Of a DNA stretch of 64,000 nt, positions 19,558 to 29,343 are shown piece after piece; position 1 is the stretch's first letter; each line of letters begins with the position of its first letter. The stretch is from assembly GCF_004340465.1 (NCBI RefSeq), contig NZ_SLVV01000001.1:186001-250000 (forward strand), in the 5' to 3' direction. The translations under genes and the position numbers were made by a program. Source of the DNA: Mesobacillus foraminis (GTDB taxonomy: Bacteria > Bacillota > Bacilli > Bacillales > Cytobacillaceae). Under the pieces are notes generated by a model. That model was not told the DNA's origin. It made no database searches and was given only the letters and a program-made list of their open reading frames with translations.

Positions 19558-21264
19558 TTATTGCTTCACCCACCATTCATGAGCTGAGTTGGGACCTGAA
19601 ACATCAAATATCACGCCCTCGACACGCTCATTGACTGCCATTACTTCATCGAGCTCAAGGATAGGAAGTGCTGGGACCTCTTCGTTGAAAATCTTTTGCC
19701 AGTCAGCATAAAGCTGCTTGCGCTTCTCCGTGTCTGTTCCCACCACACTAATATCTACAGCATCTTCCAAAAGTTTCTGCGCTTCTTCATTTACCCAGCG
19801 AGGATAGTTCCATACCGTATCATCGCCCCAAAGCGGGAGTGGGTCAGGGTCAGTACCAGTTCCCCATCCGCCAAAGAATACTTCAAGGGATGGATCATCC
19901 TTTTCAAGCTGATCATAGTATAGGTTTACATCTACCATCTGCAGTTTCGTCTTTAATCCGATTTCCTCCCAGTACTGGGTCAATGCTTTTGCGCGAGCTT
20001 CAAATGTAGGATTCCCCGTTGCGTAATGGGAGAATTTAACAACGAACTCTTTGCCGTTTGGATCCTCGCGAAAACCATCAGCATCTGTATCCTTATAGCC
20101 CGCCTCATCCAGCAACGCTTTCGCTTTTTCCACATCAAATTCATACTGGACTGGCATATCCCCATTATCTGCCGCAATCCAGTGGGCTGTAGGAAGAGGC
20201 CGGTTCACCGGCTTCCCAAGTCCGCTAAAGAAAGCAGCGACCCATTCCTCACGGTTAATGGCATACAGCATAGCCTGGCGAAGCTTGATGTTTTGATATT
20301 TTTTGATATTCATATTTACCTTTTTACCGTCATAGGTACCAAGCTTAAATCCAACATAGTAGTACGACAACCCCGGGTACCGGATGACCTCTACATTATT
20401 CAGGGCTTCCACTTCCGGAAGAACGGTGGGATGGAATGGAGTCATATCGACCGTTCCATTTTTCAATTCACCTGTCGTCAATGAACTGTCAATGACTTTG
20501 ACAATGATTTTTTCGAGATGAGGCTTTCCTTTCCAGTATTCTTCATTGCGTACCAGCTCAACTGATTCACCAGGGATAACCTTAGACACTTTAAAAGGAC
20601 CCGTCCCTACAGGCTTGGACCGGACCTGCTCGGAAGCTGCCATGTCCTTGGGGGCTACGCTTTCAAATTCTTTTCGTGAAAGAGGATAGGCCCATACATT
20701 TTCAAGATTGTTGACCCTTGCCTTATCAAATTTGATTTTTATAGTGTAGTCATCGACTGCTTCCAGTCCGGAAATCGCATCTGCTTTACCTTCGTTAAAC
20801 TCTTTCGCTCCCTCAATGGTATTCACGTTAGACCAGCGCTGATGCTCACCGCCAATTGATGCAATGGTTTCCAGGGCAAAAACCCAGTCATGAACTGTCA
20901 ATTCCTCCCCGTTATGCCACTTGACTCCTTTTTTAAACGTAAAAGTATAGTTTTGATTGTCCTCGGTTTCCCAGCTGGCTATATTGGGAACCGCCTTTAA
21001 GTTTTCATCATAATCAATTAACGGATCATCAAATAACTGGATGATATCATCATCCCCATCGGTATCATAAAAGTTCCAGTTCAATAAGCCTTTAAACTCT
21101 GTATCCAAGGCATAAGTCATTGTACCGCCATCCTGCGGCTTCGAGTCATTGGCAGCATTGTCTTTTTTATCATCTGTATTTGACTTTTCCCCGCCACTGC
21201 AGGCTGCGAGAAAAGCAGACATTGACATTACAAGCACGGCGAACCAAAGTAAAGGTTTCTTCAT
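19558..21264 (-). CDS. appA: Oligopeptide-binding lipoprotein AppA
   Basis: A 568-residue SBP family 5 lipoprotein with lipobox LAAC (Cys near residue 22) and an Asn/Asp/Lys-rich tether. Family motifs include FKKGVKWHNGEELTVHDWVF and LRQAMLYAINREEW. The frame is intact here, whereas appA is known to be frameshifted in B. subtilis 168, so the App importer should be functional. Encoded between appF and appB. Confidence 0.95.
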   Translation of the reverse strand: MKKPLLWFAVLVMSMSAFLAACSGGEKSNTDDKKDNAANDSKPQDGGTMTYALDTEFKGLLNWNFYDTDGDDDIIQLFDDPLIDYDENLKAVPNIASWETEDNQNYTFTFKKGVKWHNGEELTVHDWVFALETIASIGGEHQRWSNVNTIEGAKEFNEGKADAISGLEAVDDYTIKIKFDKARVNNLENVWAYPLSRKEFESVAPKDMAASEQVRSKPVGTGPFKVSKVIPGESVELVRNEEYWKGKPHLEKIIVKVIDSSLTTGELKNGTVDMTPFHPTVLPEVEALNNVEVIRYPGLSYYYVGFKLGTYDGKKVNMNIKKYQNIKLRQAMLYAINREEWVAAFFSGLGKPVNRPLPTAHWIAADNGDMPVQYEFDVEKAKALLDEAGYKDTDADGFREDPNGKEFVVKFSHYATGNPTFEARAKALTQYWEEIGLKTKLQMVDVNLYYDQLEKDDPSLEVFFGGWGTGTDPDPLPLWGDDTVWNYPRWVNEEAQKLLEDAVDISVVGTDTEKRKQLYADWQKIFNEEVPALPILELDEVMAVNERVEGVIFDVSGPNSAHEWWVKQ

Positions 21265-21310
21265 GATCTTCCCCCCTGATTAGCATCATTAACCCTCAAG
21301 TCAGATTTGC

Positions 21311-22300
21311 TCAATATAGATGGCAGGCAACTTTATGTCCTGGCTTCACCTCCTTTAATGCAGGTTTTAGTTGGGAACACTCAGGTCTGGCTTCTGGACA
21401 GCGGGGATGGAATGGACAGCCGGCAGGCGGGTTGAAGGGGCTTGGCACATCACCCTTTAGAATGATTCTTTCCTTTTTCCATCGCGGATCAGGAATGGGG
21501 ATAGCGGAAATCAGTGCTTTCGTATAAGGATGGAGCGGCTGGCTGTAGAGGTTGTTCCTATCTGCTATTTCAGCCATACTGCCTAGGTACATGACACCGA
21601 TCCGGTCACTCATGTGCTTGACAACACTTAAATCATGCGCAATAAACAAAAATGTCAGGTTAAATTCTTTTTGGAGTTCTTTTAGGAGGTTCAGTACTTG
21701 AGATTGTACGGAAACATCGAGGGCTGAGACTGGTTCATCTGCGATAATCAGTTTAGGCTTAAGGGCCAAAGCCCGGGCAATTCCAATTCTTTGCCTTTGG
21801 CCGCCGGAGAATTCATGAGCATACTTAAAATAGGCATCATCCGGAAGTCCTACTTTATTTAATAGGTCAAGCACTTCATTCTTTATCGAGGGTCCGGATG
21901 CCTTGCGGTAGTTTTTGATGGGTTCTCCAATGATGCTGCCAACCATTTGCATGGGATTCAATGAAGCGTAAGGGTCCTGGAAAATCATCTGGATATCCTG
22001 CCTGACTGCCTGCAATGACTTCCCATTTAGCTTTGTAATATCTCTGCCTTCAAACAGAACTTGCCCATCCGTCGCATTCATCAAGCGGATAATGCTCCTT
22101 CCAGCTGTCGATTTACCACACCCCGATTCCCCCACAAGACCAAGGGTCTCTCCTTTTTCAATCTCAAAGGACAAATCGTCAACTGCCTTGACATTCCCTA
22201 TCGTCCTTCGAAAAAAACCGCCTTTGACAGGATAATACGTTTTAAGATGCTTTACTTGGAGCAAAGGGTACTGGGGTACTGTGCCAGTATTGAGCATCAT
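21311..22300 (-). CDS. appF: Oligopeptide ABC transporter ATP-binding protein AppF
   Basis: A 329-residue ATPase with Walker [10 protein letters not shown], signature SGGQRQR and Walker B IIADEP. The C-terminal extension carries the Cys-rich motif CPFHPRCPEARPEC typical of oligopeptide/dipeptide ATPases. The start codon lies inside the end of appD (4-base overlap), indicating coupling. Confidence 0.95.
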   Translation of the reverse strand: MMLNTGTVPQYPLLQVKHLKTYYPVKGGFFRRTIGNVKAVDDLSFEIEKGETLGLVGESGCGKSTAGRSIIRLMNATDGQVLFEGRDITKLNGKSLQAVRQDIQMIFQDPYASLNPMQMVGSIIGEPIKNYRKASGPSIKNEVLDLLNKVGLPDDAYFKYAHEFSGGQRQRIGIARALALKPKLIIADEPVSALDVSVQSQVLNLLKELQKEFNLTFLFIAHDLSVVKHMSDRIGVMYLGSMAEIADRNNLYSQPLHPYTKALISAIPIPDPRWKKERIILKGDVPSPFNPPAGCPFHPRCPEARPECSQLKPALKEVKPGHKVACHLY

Positions 22301-23316
22301 GGTTTAACCCCTTTCCTCGGCATACTGGTTTCGTAAAGAATACATGATACCGAATGCCCCTCTTCCACTTCCTCCAATAGAGGTGTAACTGCAGAACATT
22401 CAGGTTTCACTTTCGGACAGCGCAGGGCAAATCGGCAGCCAGTTTCAGGCATATTCTTTAACGATGGGACCATTCCCTCTATGGAACTCAGCATCCCGGC
22501 TTCCTCGTCCATTTTAGGAATAGCCCCCAATAACAATTCAGTATAGGGATGCATTGGTTTATAGAAGAGCGATTCTGCGTCACTGCGTTCAATTATTCTG
22601 CCGGCATACATGACCAAGACTTCATCACACATTTCAGCTATAACACCCAGATCGTGAGTAATAAGAATAATAGACATATCATTTACTTCCTGGATGGTTT
22701 TCAGGAGCTCCAGGATTTGTGCCTGCACGGTTACATCAAGTGCGGTTGTTGGCTCATCGGCTATTAACAGCTTCGGCTGGCACGCAATCGCCATTGCAAT
22801 CATCACCCGCTGCCTCATTCCTCCGGACAGCTGATGGGGATACTCGTCAACAAGCTTCTCCGGCCTTGATATCCCGACACTTTTTAACAGTGCAATGCTT
22901 TTTTGACGAGCGTCGCCTTTCGAAATTTTCATATGGTTAAAAAGTACTTCCTGCAGCTGATAGCCAATTGTAAACACTGGATTCAACGAAGTCATTGGTT
23001 CCTGAAAAATCATTGAAATATCCCGGCCGCGTATTCGATTCATCTCTGTGTCGGATAATTGATTCAGCTGGACACCTTCGAAAGTGATTTCTCCCGAACG
23101 AATTTCCCCATTCCCTTTTGGGAGGAGCTGCATGATGGAAAGGCTCAAAACAGACTTGCCGCAGCCTGATTCTCCCACTACCCCCACAATCTGTCCTGGT
23201 TTGATGCTGAAAGACACTTTGTCAACTGCGTTATAGTACGCTCCATCAATAGAGAAGGCTGTTTCCAAGTTTTTCACTTCAAGCAATGAAGCTTCCTTAT
23301 GAACTAAATTGCTCAT
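22297..23316 (-). CDS. appD: Oligopeptide ABC transporter ATP-binding protein AppD
   Basis: A 339-residue ATPase, first gene of the app operon. Walker A is GESGCGKS, signature SGGMRQR, Walker [12 protein letters not shown], and the C-terminal Cys motif is [14 protein letters not shown]. The ATG at 23316 has AAGGAAGG seven bases upstream. The upstream region (23317-23479) is AT-rich and contains a TATAAT on the minus strand, but no convincing -35. Confidence 0.95.
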   Translation of the reverse strand: MSNLVHKEASLLEVKNLETAFSIDGAYYNAVDKVSFSIKPGQIVGVVGESGCGKSVLSLSIMQLLPKGNGEIRSGEITFEGVQLNQLSDTEMNRIRGRDISMIFQEPMTSLNPVFTIGYQLQEVLFNHMKISKGDARQKSIALLKSVGISRPEKLVDEYPHQLSGGMRQRVMIAMAIACQPKLLIADEPTTALDVTVQAQILELLKTIQEVNDMSIILITHDLGVIAEMCDEVLVMYAGRIIERSDAESLFYKPMHPYTELLLGAIPKMDEEAGMLSSIEGMVPSLKNMPETGCRFALRCPKVKPECSAVTPLLEEVEEGHSVSCILYETSMPRKGVKP

Positions 23317-23479
23317 CCACACACCTTCCTTGTATTAATTTTAAAAATTCTGTAAATTCTAATAAAATACTATTATATTTTTAATGTAAATGCAATACTA
23401 AATTGACCATTCATGTTGCCTGCCTTCTCACCTGACCTGCCTAAACCTTAAATTCTGATGTTTATGAGCACCTCCCCGT

Positions 23480-24262
23480 TTAAAATACGATGTACTCCCT
23501 AATGCTCTCGGCTGGAATGCTAAAGGATGCCTTATCAGTAAAATTTCTTTGCTCCTTGTACTGCCTTACCATCTCGAAACCGGCAGCATAACCTAGCAGT
23601 TTTGGATAATTGCCCAAGCCAAATAAAAGCTGGTCATGCAGCTTTTCCGTTTTCTTTATTCCTAAATGAGGCGATAGATGCCTTTCCCAGTAGCGCTTCA
23701 GTTCATCTTTAGAATATTTCGAGCACCATTTCCCTATATAGCGGGCTCCACACATTGCTTCTACCATATGTTCCGCCAAACCTTCAAGGACCATGGAATC
23801 GAGCAGCGTATACTCCGTTAGCTGTTTTCCCTGGGAATTGATCCTGCAGACATGATGGTACTCATGAACAAATAGAGCCTCGATTTCATTTTCATCAGTT
23901 AAAGGAGTCAGGAATAAAAATAATCCATCCTTAAAAGAAACCCCGGATTTTCCTTTTCCATCATGCATCAGGCTAAAATTAGCTTTATCCATAGGAAATA
24001 TATAGACAGGAATATCAGGCCCCTTCCACTTTTGTCTATATTTAATAAACAGCTTTTCTGTCTTTTCCCAGACTTTTGCGTCAACTAATTCTTTTAAGGT
24101 CATCCAGCTTTGCCTGTTCGGCTTGTACATTCCAAAGTTCAGCAAATATCGATAAAGTCGCATAGGATTTTCTTCGTTAAATTTGTCTGCGAACTTCTTA
24201 CAAAGGAGAACAGGCTCTTTAAAACCCTTTTCCAGCCATCGATCTGTCCTGATTACCCCAAT
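23480..24262 (-). CDS. yjaZ: YjaZ, putative zinc protease (DUF2268), apparent ATT start
   Basis: A DUF2268 protein with the zinc-protease motif HEYHH and a downstream Glu region (VLEGLAEHMVE), so probably a metallopeptidase. The first in-frame ATG is at 24163, but coding similarity extends 33 residues further (GVIRTDRWLEKGF), which I recall as the usual N-terminus of YjaZ. The frame closes with TAA four codons before an ATT codon at 24262. That ATT has GGGAG seven bases upstream, and no ATG, GTG or TTG is in frame there. The resulting 260 residues match B. subtilis YjaZ length. Confidence 0.8.
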   Translation of the reverse strand: MGVIRTDRWLEKGFKEPVLLCKKFADKFNEENPMRLYRYLLNFGMYKPNRQSWMTLKELVDAKVWEKTEKLFIKYRQKWKGPDIPVYIFPMDKANFSLMHDGKGKSGVSFKDGLFLFLTPLTDENEIEALFVHEYHHVCRINSQGKQLTEYTLLDSMVLEGLAEHMVEAMCGARYIGKWCSKYSKDELKRYWERHLSPHLGIKKTEKLHDQLLFGLGNYPKLLGYAAGFEMVRQYKEQRNFTDKASFSIPAESIREYIVF

Positions 24263-24307
24263 TCTTCCACTCCCTTATAAATGGTTTCGGAAGTAACTAT
24301 ATGCATA

Positions 24308-24340
24308 AAGCCAAAAAAAAGAACGGGCTTAGCCCATTCT
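24308..24340 (-). terminator. fabF terminator
   Basis: Minus strand AGAATGGGC / GCCCGTTCT with a short loop is followed by eight T. It lies just after the fabF stop. Confidence 0.85.
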
Positions 24341-24346
24341 CTTCTC

Positions 24347-25588
24347 TTATGCTTCATATTTTCTGAATGCAATTGTAGCATTATGCCCGCCAAATCCGAG
24401 GGAGTTACTGATGGCAGCCTGGATTTCCCGGTGCCGTGCTTCATTTGGAATATAATCAAGGTCGCATTCAGGATCCGGGGTTTCATAATTGATTGTTGGA
24501 GGCAAAATTCCATGTTTCAGGGAAAGGACAGTGAAAATCGCTTCTATTCCGCCTGCCGCTCCAAGTAAATGGCCTGTCATCGATTTCGTCGAGGAGACTG
24601 CGACTTTGTAAGCCTGGTCTCCAAACACTTTTTTAATGGCCATGGTTTCAAACTTATCATTGTAATCCGTGCTTGTACCGTGAGCATTGATATATCCAAT
24701 ATCCTCCGGTTTAAGGCCGCCGTCCTCAAGTGCCATGGACATTGCTCTGGCCCCGCCTTCGCCTTCAGGTGCAGGGGCTGTAATGTGATAGGCATCCCCT
24801 GTCGCTCCATAGCCGACAATTTCTGCATAGATCTTTGCTCCCCTTGCAAGGGCATGCTCTAATTCTTCAAGGACAACAATTCCGGCACCTTCACCCATTA
24901 CAAATCCGTCGCGATTCTTGTCAAACGGCCTGCTGGCTGTCTTGGGATCTGGATTAGTTGACAGGGCAGTGTTGGCACAAAAGCCTGCGAACGCCATTCT
25001 TGTAATCGGTGCTTCCGCTCCGCCGCTGATCATGACGTCTGCGTCACCGCGCTGAATCACTTTAAAAGCATCTCCTATGGAGTTGGTTCCAGTGGCACAC
25101 GCTGTAACCGTGCAAGAATTAAATCCACGTGCTCCGAGAATAATGGAAACCTGGCCTGTAGCCATATCAGGAATCATCATTGGAACGAAGAAAGGACTTA
25201 CTCTCCGGTACCCTCTGTTCAGGAAGGTTTCGTGCTGTTTCTCGAACGTCTCCATGCCGCCTATCCCTGAACCAATCCATACACCTACACGGGGAGCATT
25301 GTCATCGTTAATTTCAATGTCAGCATCCTTGACCGCCATCAATGAAGCCGCTACTGCATAGTGTGTAAAGCGGTCCATCTTTCTGGCTTCTTTTTTATCT
25401 ATGAAGGTCTCAATATCGAAATCCTTCAGTTCCGCTGCAACCTTGGCAGGATAATCCTCTGCATTCACACGAGTAACCGGGCCAATGCCGGATACACCCT
25501 TAACCGCATTATTCCAGCTGGTTTCCGCGTCATTTCCCAGGGGACTTACTGCCCCTATCCCTGTAACTACAACTCTTCGCTTTCCCAT
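24347..25588 (-). CDS. fabF: Beta-ketoacyl-ACP synthase II (FabF)
   Basis: A 413-residue condensing enzyme that elongates fatty acids using malonyl-ACP. The active-site Cys is in [10 protein letters not shown] (about residue 165), with His in [11 protein letters not shown] and in [13 protein letters not shown]. The start at 25588 (MGKRRVV) has AAAGGAG upstream; the frame is open further but without family similarity. It follows fabH by 29 bases in a two-gene operon. Confidence 0.97.
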   Translation of the reverse strand: MGKRRVVVTGIGAVSPLGNDAETSWNNAVKGVSGIGPVTRVNAEDYPAKVAAELKDFDIETFIDKKEARKMDRFTHYAVAASLMAVKDADIEINDDNAPRVGVWIGSGIGGMETFEKQHETFLNRGYRRVSPFFVPMMIPDMATGQVSIILGARGFNSCTVTACATGTNSIGDAFKVIQRGDADVMISGGAEAPITRMAFAGFCANTALSTNPDPKTASRPFDKNRDGFVMGEGAGIVVLEELEHALARGAKIYAEIVGYGATGDAYHITAPAPEGEGGARAMSMALEDGGLKPEDIGYINAHGTSTDYNDKFETMAIKKVFGDQAYKVAVSSTKSMTGHLLGAAGGIEAIFTVLSLKHGILPPTINYETPDPECDLDYIPNEARHREIQAAISNSLGFGGHNATIAFRKYEA

Positions 25589-25617
25589 TTCCTTCGCACT
25601 CCTTTTAGAGGATATGT

Positions 25618-26550
25618 TTAACGGCCCCAGCGCATCGCAATGGCGCCCCATGTCAGGCCGCCGCCGAAACCGACCATGACAATTAGATCTCCGTCCTTAA
25701 TTTTCCCTGCCTCAACTTCTTCAACAATCGAAATTGGAATAGAAGCCGCAGAGGTGTTTCCATATTTATGAACAGTCTTTGACATTTTTTCAACTGGAAG
25801 CTCAAGCCTTTGCCTTGCAGCTTCCATGATTCGAATATTGGCTTGATGAGGAATAAGAAAATCAACATCTTCTTTCGATAAGCCTGCTTTTTCAAGAACA
25901 TTGACGCTGCTCTCTCCCATTTGTCTTACAGCAAACTTGAATACCTCACGGCCATTCATGACTATATTTTTTTCCTGGTAGAGATATTTGCCCCCTGAAC
26001 CGTCTGCCCCCAATTCGAAAGATAATACGCCTTTTCCATCGCTGACAGGCCCCATAACAACAGCTCCAGCCCCATCGCCAAACAATACGGCTGTATTTCT
26101 GTCTTCCCAGTCGGTTATTTTTGAAAGCTTCTCCACTCCCACAATCAAAACATATTTATAGCTTCCGGTTTCAATAAATTGCTTTGCCGTCACCATCCCG
26201 TACATAAAGCCTGCACAAGCCGCACTGACATCCATTGCAGCAGCCTTTCTCGCGCCCAGCTTTTCCTGGATCATGCAAGCCACGCTTGGGAACGGCTGAT
26301 CTGGTGTGACGGTTGCCACGAGGATCAAATCAATGTCCTCGGGAGCGACCTTGGCATCCTCCATCGCTTTGACGGCTGCTTTGTAGGCTAAATCTGATGT
26401 ATCCACATCATCTCCAGCTATTCTTCGTTCCTCGATGCCGGTTCTGGTTCGAATCCATTCATCAGATGTATCCATCACTTTTTCCAGATCAAGGTTTGTT
26501 ACCACCTTTTCTGGAACAAACCGTCCAATCCCTATTATCCCTGCGTTCAT
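25618..26550 (-). CDS. fabH: Beta-ketoacyl-ACP synthase III (FabH)
   Basis: A 310-residue initiating condensing enzyme that uses acyl-CoA primers. The catalytic triad is visible: Cys in [11 protein letters not shown] (about 112), His in PHQANIRI and Asn in YGNTSAAS. Start at 26550 (MNAGIIG) because AAAAGGAG is nine bases upstream; an ATG three codons earlier abuts that site. Corresponds to B. subtilis fabHA. First gene of fabH-fabF, behind a FapR-like operator. Confidence 0.97.
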   Translation of the reverse strand: MNAGIIGIGRFVPEKVVTNLDLEKVMDTSDEWIRTRTGIEERRIAGDDVDTSDLAYKAAVKAMEDAKVAPEDIDLILVATVTPDQPFPSVACMIQEKLGARKAAAMDVSAACAGFMYGMVTAKQFIETGSYKYVLIVGVEKLSKITDWEDRNTAVLFGDGAGAVVMGPVSDGKGVLSFELGADGSGGKYLYQEKNIVMNGREVFKFAVRQMGESSVNVLEKAGLSKEDVDFLIPHQANIRIMEAARQRLELPVEKMSKTVHKYGNTSAASIPISIVEEVEAGKIKDGDLIVMVGFGGGLTWGAIAMRWGR

Positions 26551-26610
26551 GGGAGCCATCTCCTTTTAATTATATAAAGACTCTATAATATAACTTACTT
26601 ATTAACAATT

Positions 26611-26629
26611 ATTATGACTTGGTACTAAT
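26611..26629 (-). promoter_or_regulatory. FapR-like operator upstream of fabH
   Basis: On the minus strand ATTAGTACCAAGTCATAAT resembles the FapR box (TTAGTACC followed by a TC-TAA arm). It lies about 60 bases upstream of the fabH start, where FapR is known to control fabHA-fabF in B. subtilis by sensing malonyl-CoA. Confidence 0.7.
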
Positions 26630-26751
26630 TTTATCAGAAACCCTTCAAACCCCGCAACAGTAAATTCTCCATTTCCGCACTTGTCTATTCAAGGAGTAGC
26701 AGTGTGTCATAAACTGCATCAACAGATAAAAAAGGAAAGGTGTGACATTCC

Positions 26752-27021
26752 ATGCAAAGCAAGGATAACAGCAGCCCTATGGATATCGAAAATCAGGAGG
26801 AAGGCCATGAACATGCCAGAAGCCATCCCCTCGACCGCCTGATGTTTGGTGACGCCAGACCCCCAAAACGAAGGAAACAGAAAGAGGAAGCGACCATCTT
26901 ATCTCAGGTGAACCTGGAAAGCCTTATGGAAAATATCGATACATTGATGTATACCGCCCAAGAGCTCAAGCCTATCTATAATAAAATACGCCCTTACATT
27001 AACCAGTTTTTCAAGAAGTAA
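26752..27021 (+). CDS. Small hydrophilic protein, unknown function
   Basis: An 89-residue protein. The N-terminal third is acidic and polar, residues 28-33 are LDRLMF followed by GDARPPKRRKQKE, and the C-terminal 40 residues look helical (NLESLMENIDTLM...QFFKK). The site GGAAAGGTG precedes the ATG. It sits in the position of yjzB between comZ and fabH, but on the opposite strand, and I cannot show homology to YjzB. No signal peptide. Confidence 0.6.
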   Translation: MQSKDNSSPMDIENQEEGHEHARSHPLDRLMFGDARPPKRRKQKEEATILSQVNLESLMENIDTLMYTAQELKPIYNKIRPYINQFFKK

Positions 27022-27023
27022 AT

Positions 27024-27053
27024 AAAAGCTGCGGAAACCGCCCGCAGCTTTTA
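27024..27053. terminator. Bidirectional terminator between 26752 gene and comZ
   Basis: AAAAGCTGCGG pairs with CCGCAGCTTTT around a short loop, between convergent genes. Confidence 0.9.
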
Positions 27054-27058
27054 GAAAA

Positions 27059-27253
27059 TTATTCTCCCTGTTTTTGGGCTTCCGCCCTGCCCAATTCATA
27101 AGCTTCTTCCATTACTTTTGTAAAGAGGGACATAAAAGGCTGAATGAGTTCAGCTTTTAATTCCACCCCTGCTTCATCAAGCTGCTGCTTTGCTTCTGGC
27201 AGATACTTCATCGCTATCTGCATAAACTCCATGGTCTTGTCCGAATTTTGCAT
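27059..27253 (-). CDS. comZ: ComG operon repressor ComZ
   Basis: A 64-residue protein starting MQNSDKTMEFMQIAMKYLPE, matching ComZ, a negative regulator of comG expression in B. subtilis. It contains a helix with heptad-like leucines (residues 12-45). Start at 27253 from AAAGGAGCG upstream; an upstream in-frame ATG is not used. It lies 22 bases after med in a med-comZ operon, as in B. subtilis. Confidence 0.92.
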   Translation of the reverse strand: MQNSDKTMEFMQIAMKYLPEAKQQLDEAGVELKAELIQPFMSLFTKVMEEAYELGRAEAQKQGE

Positions 27254-27275
27254 GAATGAACGCTCCTTTATCAAT

Positions 27276-28226
27276 CTATTCGTTTGGCAGTTTGCCAGTT
27301 TTCTTATAAGTGCTGATATGCTTATTTAGCTCTTCCTTGAATTCATCATCCACATTCGGGCTGTATTTGCCCATCGAAATGACTTCATCCTTAAAATCAA
27401 AAGATAAATTCCCTGAGTTTAATTCCCCATCATTGAATTTTTGTGCAGCAAGCACATAGAGCTGGTCAACATGCTGAACCGTACTTGTAAGCACTGTCGA
27501 CTCGCCTAGATCCGATTGATCGGAAATATACCCAACAACATATAATCCTTTTTCCTTTACTTTTTCAATAACAGGGATATTATACCCATCTCCCGCAGGA
27601 TAAACCACATCTGCTCCCTGAGTGATTAAGCCATCAAGTATATCCAGCGCCTTTTGGTCATTGTCCCAATGGCCTACATATCGGATATCAACATCTATTT
27701 CAATGTCATAAAAGGTTGATCCCTCATAAAAACCTTCAATTTCGGGTTGCCATTCATAGGCTGCGACAACGGCAATGTGTTTAGTTTTAGACATATGAGC
27801 TGCCACCATCCCTCCAAAAAAGCCCATCGCATAGGCTTCAAAATTGAGACTGGTTGTATTTATGTTTTTTGCATCCCCATTAAAACTGATAAAGTGAATT
27901 TCAGGATACTCTTTGGACAAACCATTAAAATATTGGGCATATTCATTTCCATGCCCAAAAATCAGGTTGACGCCCTTCTGTGAGAATTCCTCAACAGCTT
28001 GTTCGACCAGCGGCTCGGAATCCATGCCCTCTTTATAATAAACGTCCACCTCAAAACGGGATTGAATTTTAAGGAGACCGCGATAGCCTTTTGTCCCCCA
28101 TACCTGATCATTTATTGTTTCAGGCACAAGCATGCCGACTTTCTCAACCTTTCCAGTTGCAAGGGGTTGTCCGCAACCACCCAGCAATAATAGGCTTAGT
28201 AAAATAAGCCCCAAACGTTTTAACAT
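27276..28226 (-). CDS. med: Med, BMP-family lipoprotein (positive regulator of comK)
   Basis: A 316-residue basic-membrane-protein family (PnrA-like) lipoprotein with lipobox LGGC (Cys near residue 18). Segments LVPETINDQVWGTKGYRG and VGYISDQSDLG are typical of Med. In B. subtilis, Med raises comK expression. The ATG at 28226 has AAAGGAG nine bases upstream. First gene of med-comZ. The ligand is unknown; related proteins bind nucleosides. Confidence 0.92.
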   Translation of the reverse strand: MLKRLGLILLSLLLLGGCGQPLATGKVEKVGMLVPETINDQVWGTKGYRGLLKIQSRFEVDVYYKEGMDSEPLVEQAVEEFSQKGVNLIFGHGNEYAQYFNGLSKEYPEIHFISFNGDAKNINTTSLNFEAYAMGFFGGMVAAHMSKTKHIAVVAAYEWQPEIEGFYEGSTFYDIEIDVDIRYVGHWDNDQKALDILDGLITQGADVVYPAGDGYNIPVIEKVKEKGLYVVGYISDQSDLGESTVLTSTVQHVDQLYVLAAQKFNDGELNSGNLSFDFKDEVISMGKYSPNVDDEFKEELNKHISTYKKTGKLPNE

Positions 28227-28388
28227 CTGCTGCAGCTCCTTTATGCTCTCATGCTGGAATTGCATGACTGCGAGGCCTCTCTATGCTCTGATAGGTTAAT
28301 TATACAAAAAAAACCTTCATATGGAACCATCGTTTCTTTAAAAAATAGAGGATTCTTGCACTCTTCCCAGATCCGCCGCGACATTCCT

Positions 28389-29276
28389 CTATAAGGTTTC
28401 AAGCCACCTTTCATACCAGTGCCGCTGTTTCTCAATCCCGGCGGTATAATGAGTGAGCTTATCAATATATACAGTCCCCGCTTCACCAAGCTGGCGTTTT
28501 CCTGGAATGAGGGGGGATTCAGGAAGATCTTTCAAATTTACAATTGCTCCATCCAGCCTCCCTTTCAGGCAGCCGCTGGGTACTGTATTTTCACTAAACC
28601 ACTGTATACATTCCTTCCACTGGTTTGATTTGCCGCTTCTAACAAGATGTTTTCCCCGATTCCTGCCTATTAGGTCGAGTACAGTCAGAACGGCATCGTC
28701 TATATAAATGGCATCCGTCGTTGATTCTCGCTTGTTTATGACCGGCAGGCTGCCATCCTGTTTTTTTGGGAACAAGATTTGCTGAAACAGGCATTCCTCC
28801 GGTTGCCAAGGGCCAAACAAACAAGGCAGAAAAATCTCTTGATACGGAATCCCGCTATCCTTTAAATCCTTACTGAACTGAATATATTTTGGACTGAGTG
28901 TTGAATCTTCGCAGTAAACCAATTGCTCTGGCAGCAGGATTGCAACAAAAATTTCTTCAGCGGGGGTTTGATTGAAGAGGAGTTTTGGGGTTTCCTTCAA
29001 CAGGTTTTCCTCCGTGCCTTTAAGGAAGAAATCATAGAATGGGATAATAATAGTGGCCGGGCCTTCCTGAGCATTTCCTAGGGCTGGCCAATCATTCATG
29101 CTGCTGGCTGTGAAATTAGCATTTCTGCCAATCTCCATTTGTTTTTCTTCTGCAAACAAATCCTCTTCTTCAAATTCAAAGGTAATTGCCTTTATTGGAA
29201 TTCCTTTTTCAAGCAAGTGTTTACAAAGACTGTACCCTAGAAATCCGTAAGCGCCCATTATGATTGCTTCGTTCAT
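28389..29276 (-). CDS. yjaV: YjaV, Rossmann-fold epimerase-like protein
   Basis: A 295-residue protein with an N-terminal dinucleotide-binding motif GAYGFLGYSL (residues 8-17), as in NAD-dependent epimerase/dehydratase-like proteins. The catalytic YxxxK is not obvious, so activity is uncertain. It occupies the yjaV position between yjaU and med. Start at 29276 from GGAGGTGCG upstream. The stretch 28227-28388 to med has no gene. Confidence 0.75.
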   Translation of the reverse strand: MNEAIIMGAYGFLGYSLCKHLLEKGIPIKAITFEFEEEDLFAEEKQMEIGRNANFTASSMNDWPALGNAQEGPATIIIPFYDFFLKGTEENLLKETPKLLFNQTPAEEIFVAILLPEQLVYCEDSTLSPKYIQFSKDLKDSGIPYQEIFLPCLFGPWQPEECLFQQILFPKKQDGSLPVINKRESTTDAIYIDDAVLTVLDLIGRNRGKHLVRSGKSNQWKECIQWFSENTVPSGCLKGRLDGAIVNLKDLPESPLIPGKRQLGEAGTVYIDKLTHYTAGIEKQRHWYERWLETL

Positions 29277-29343
29277 TTGCGCACCTCCTGACAGGATTAT
29301 CATTGTATCCTATGATAAACTCTTGTCATTATTGCCCGTAAGT

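Noticed and set aside
23340-23400. TATAAT on the minus strand upstream of appD
   Set aside because: No acceptable -35 hexamer at 16-18 bp; AT-rich background makes a lone -10 weak evidence.
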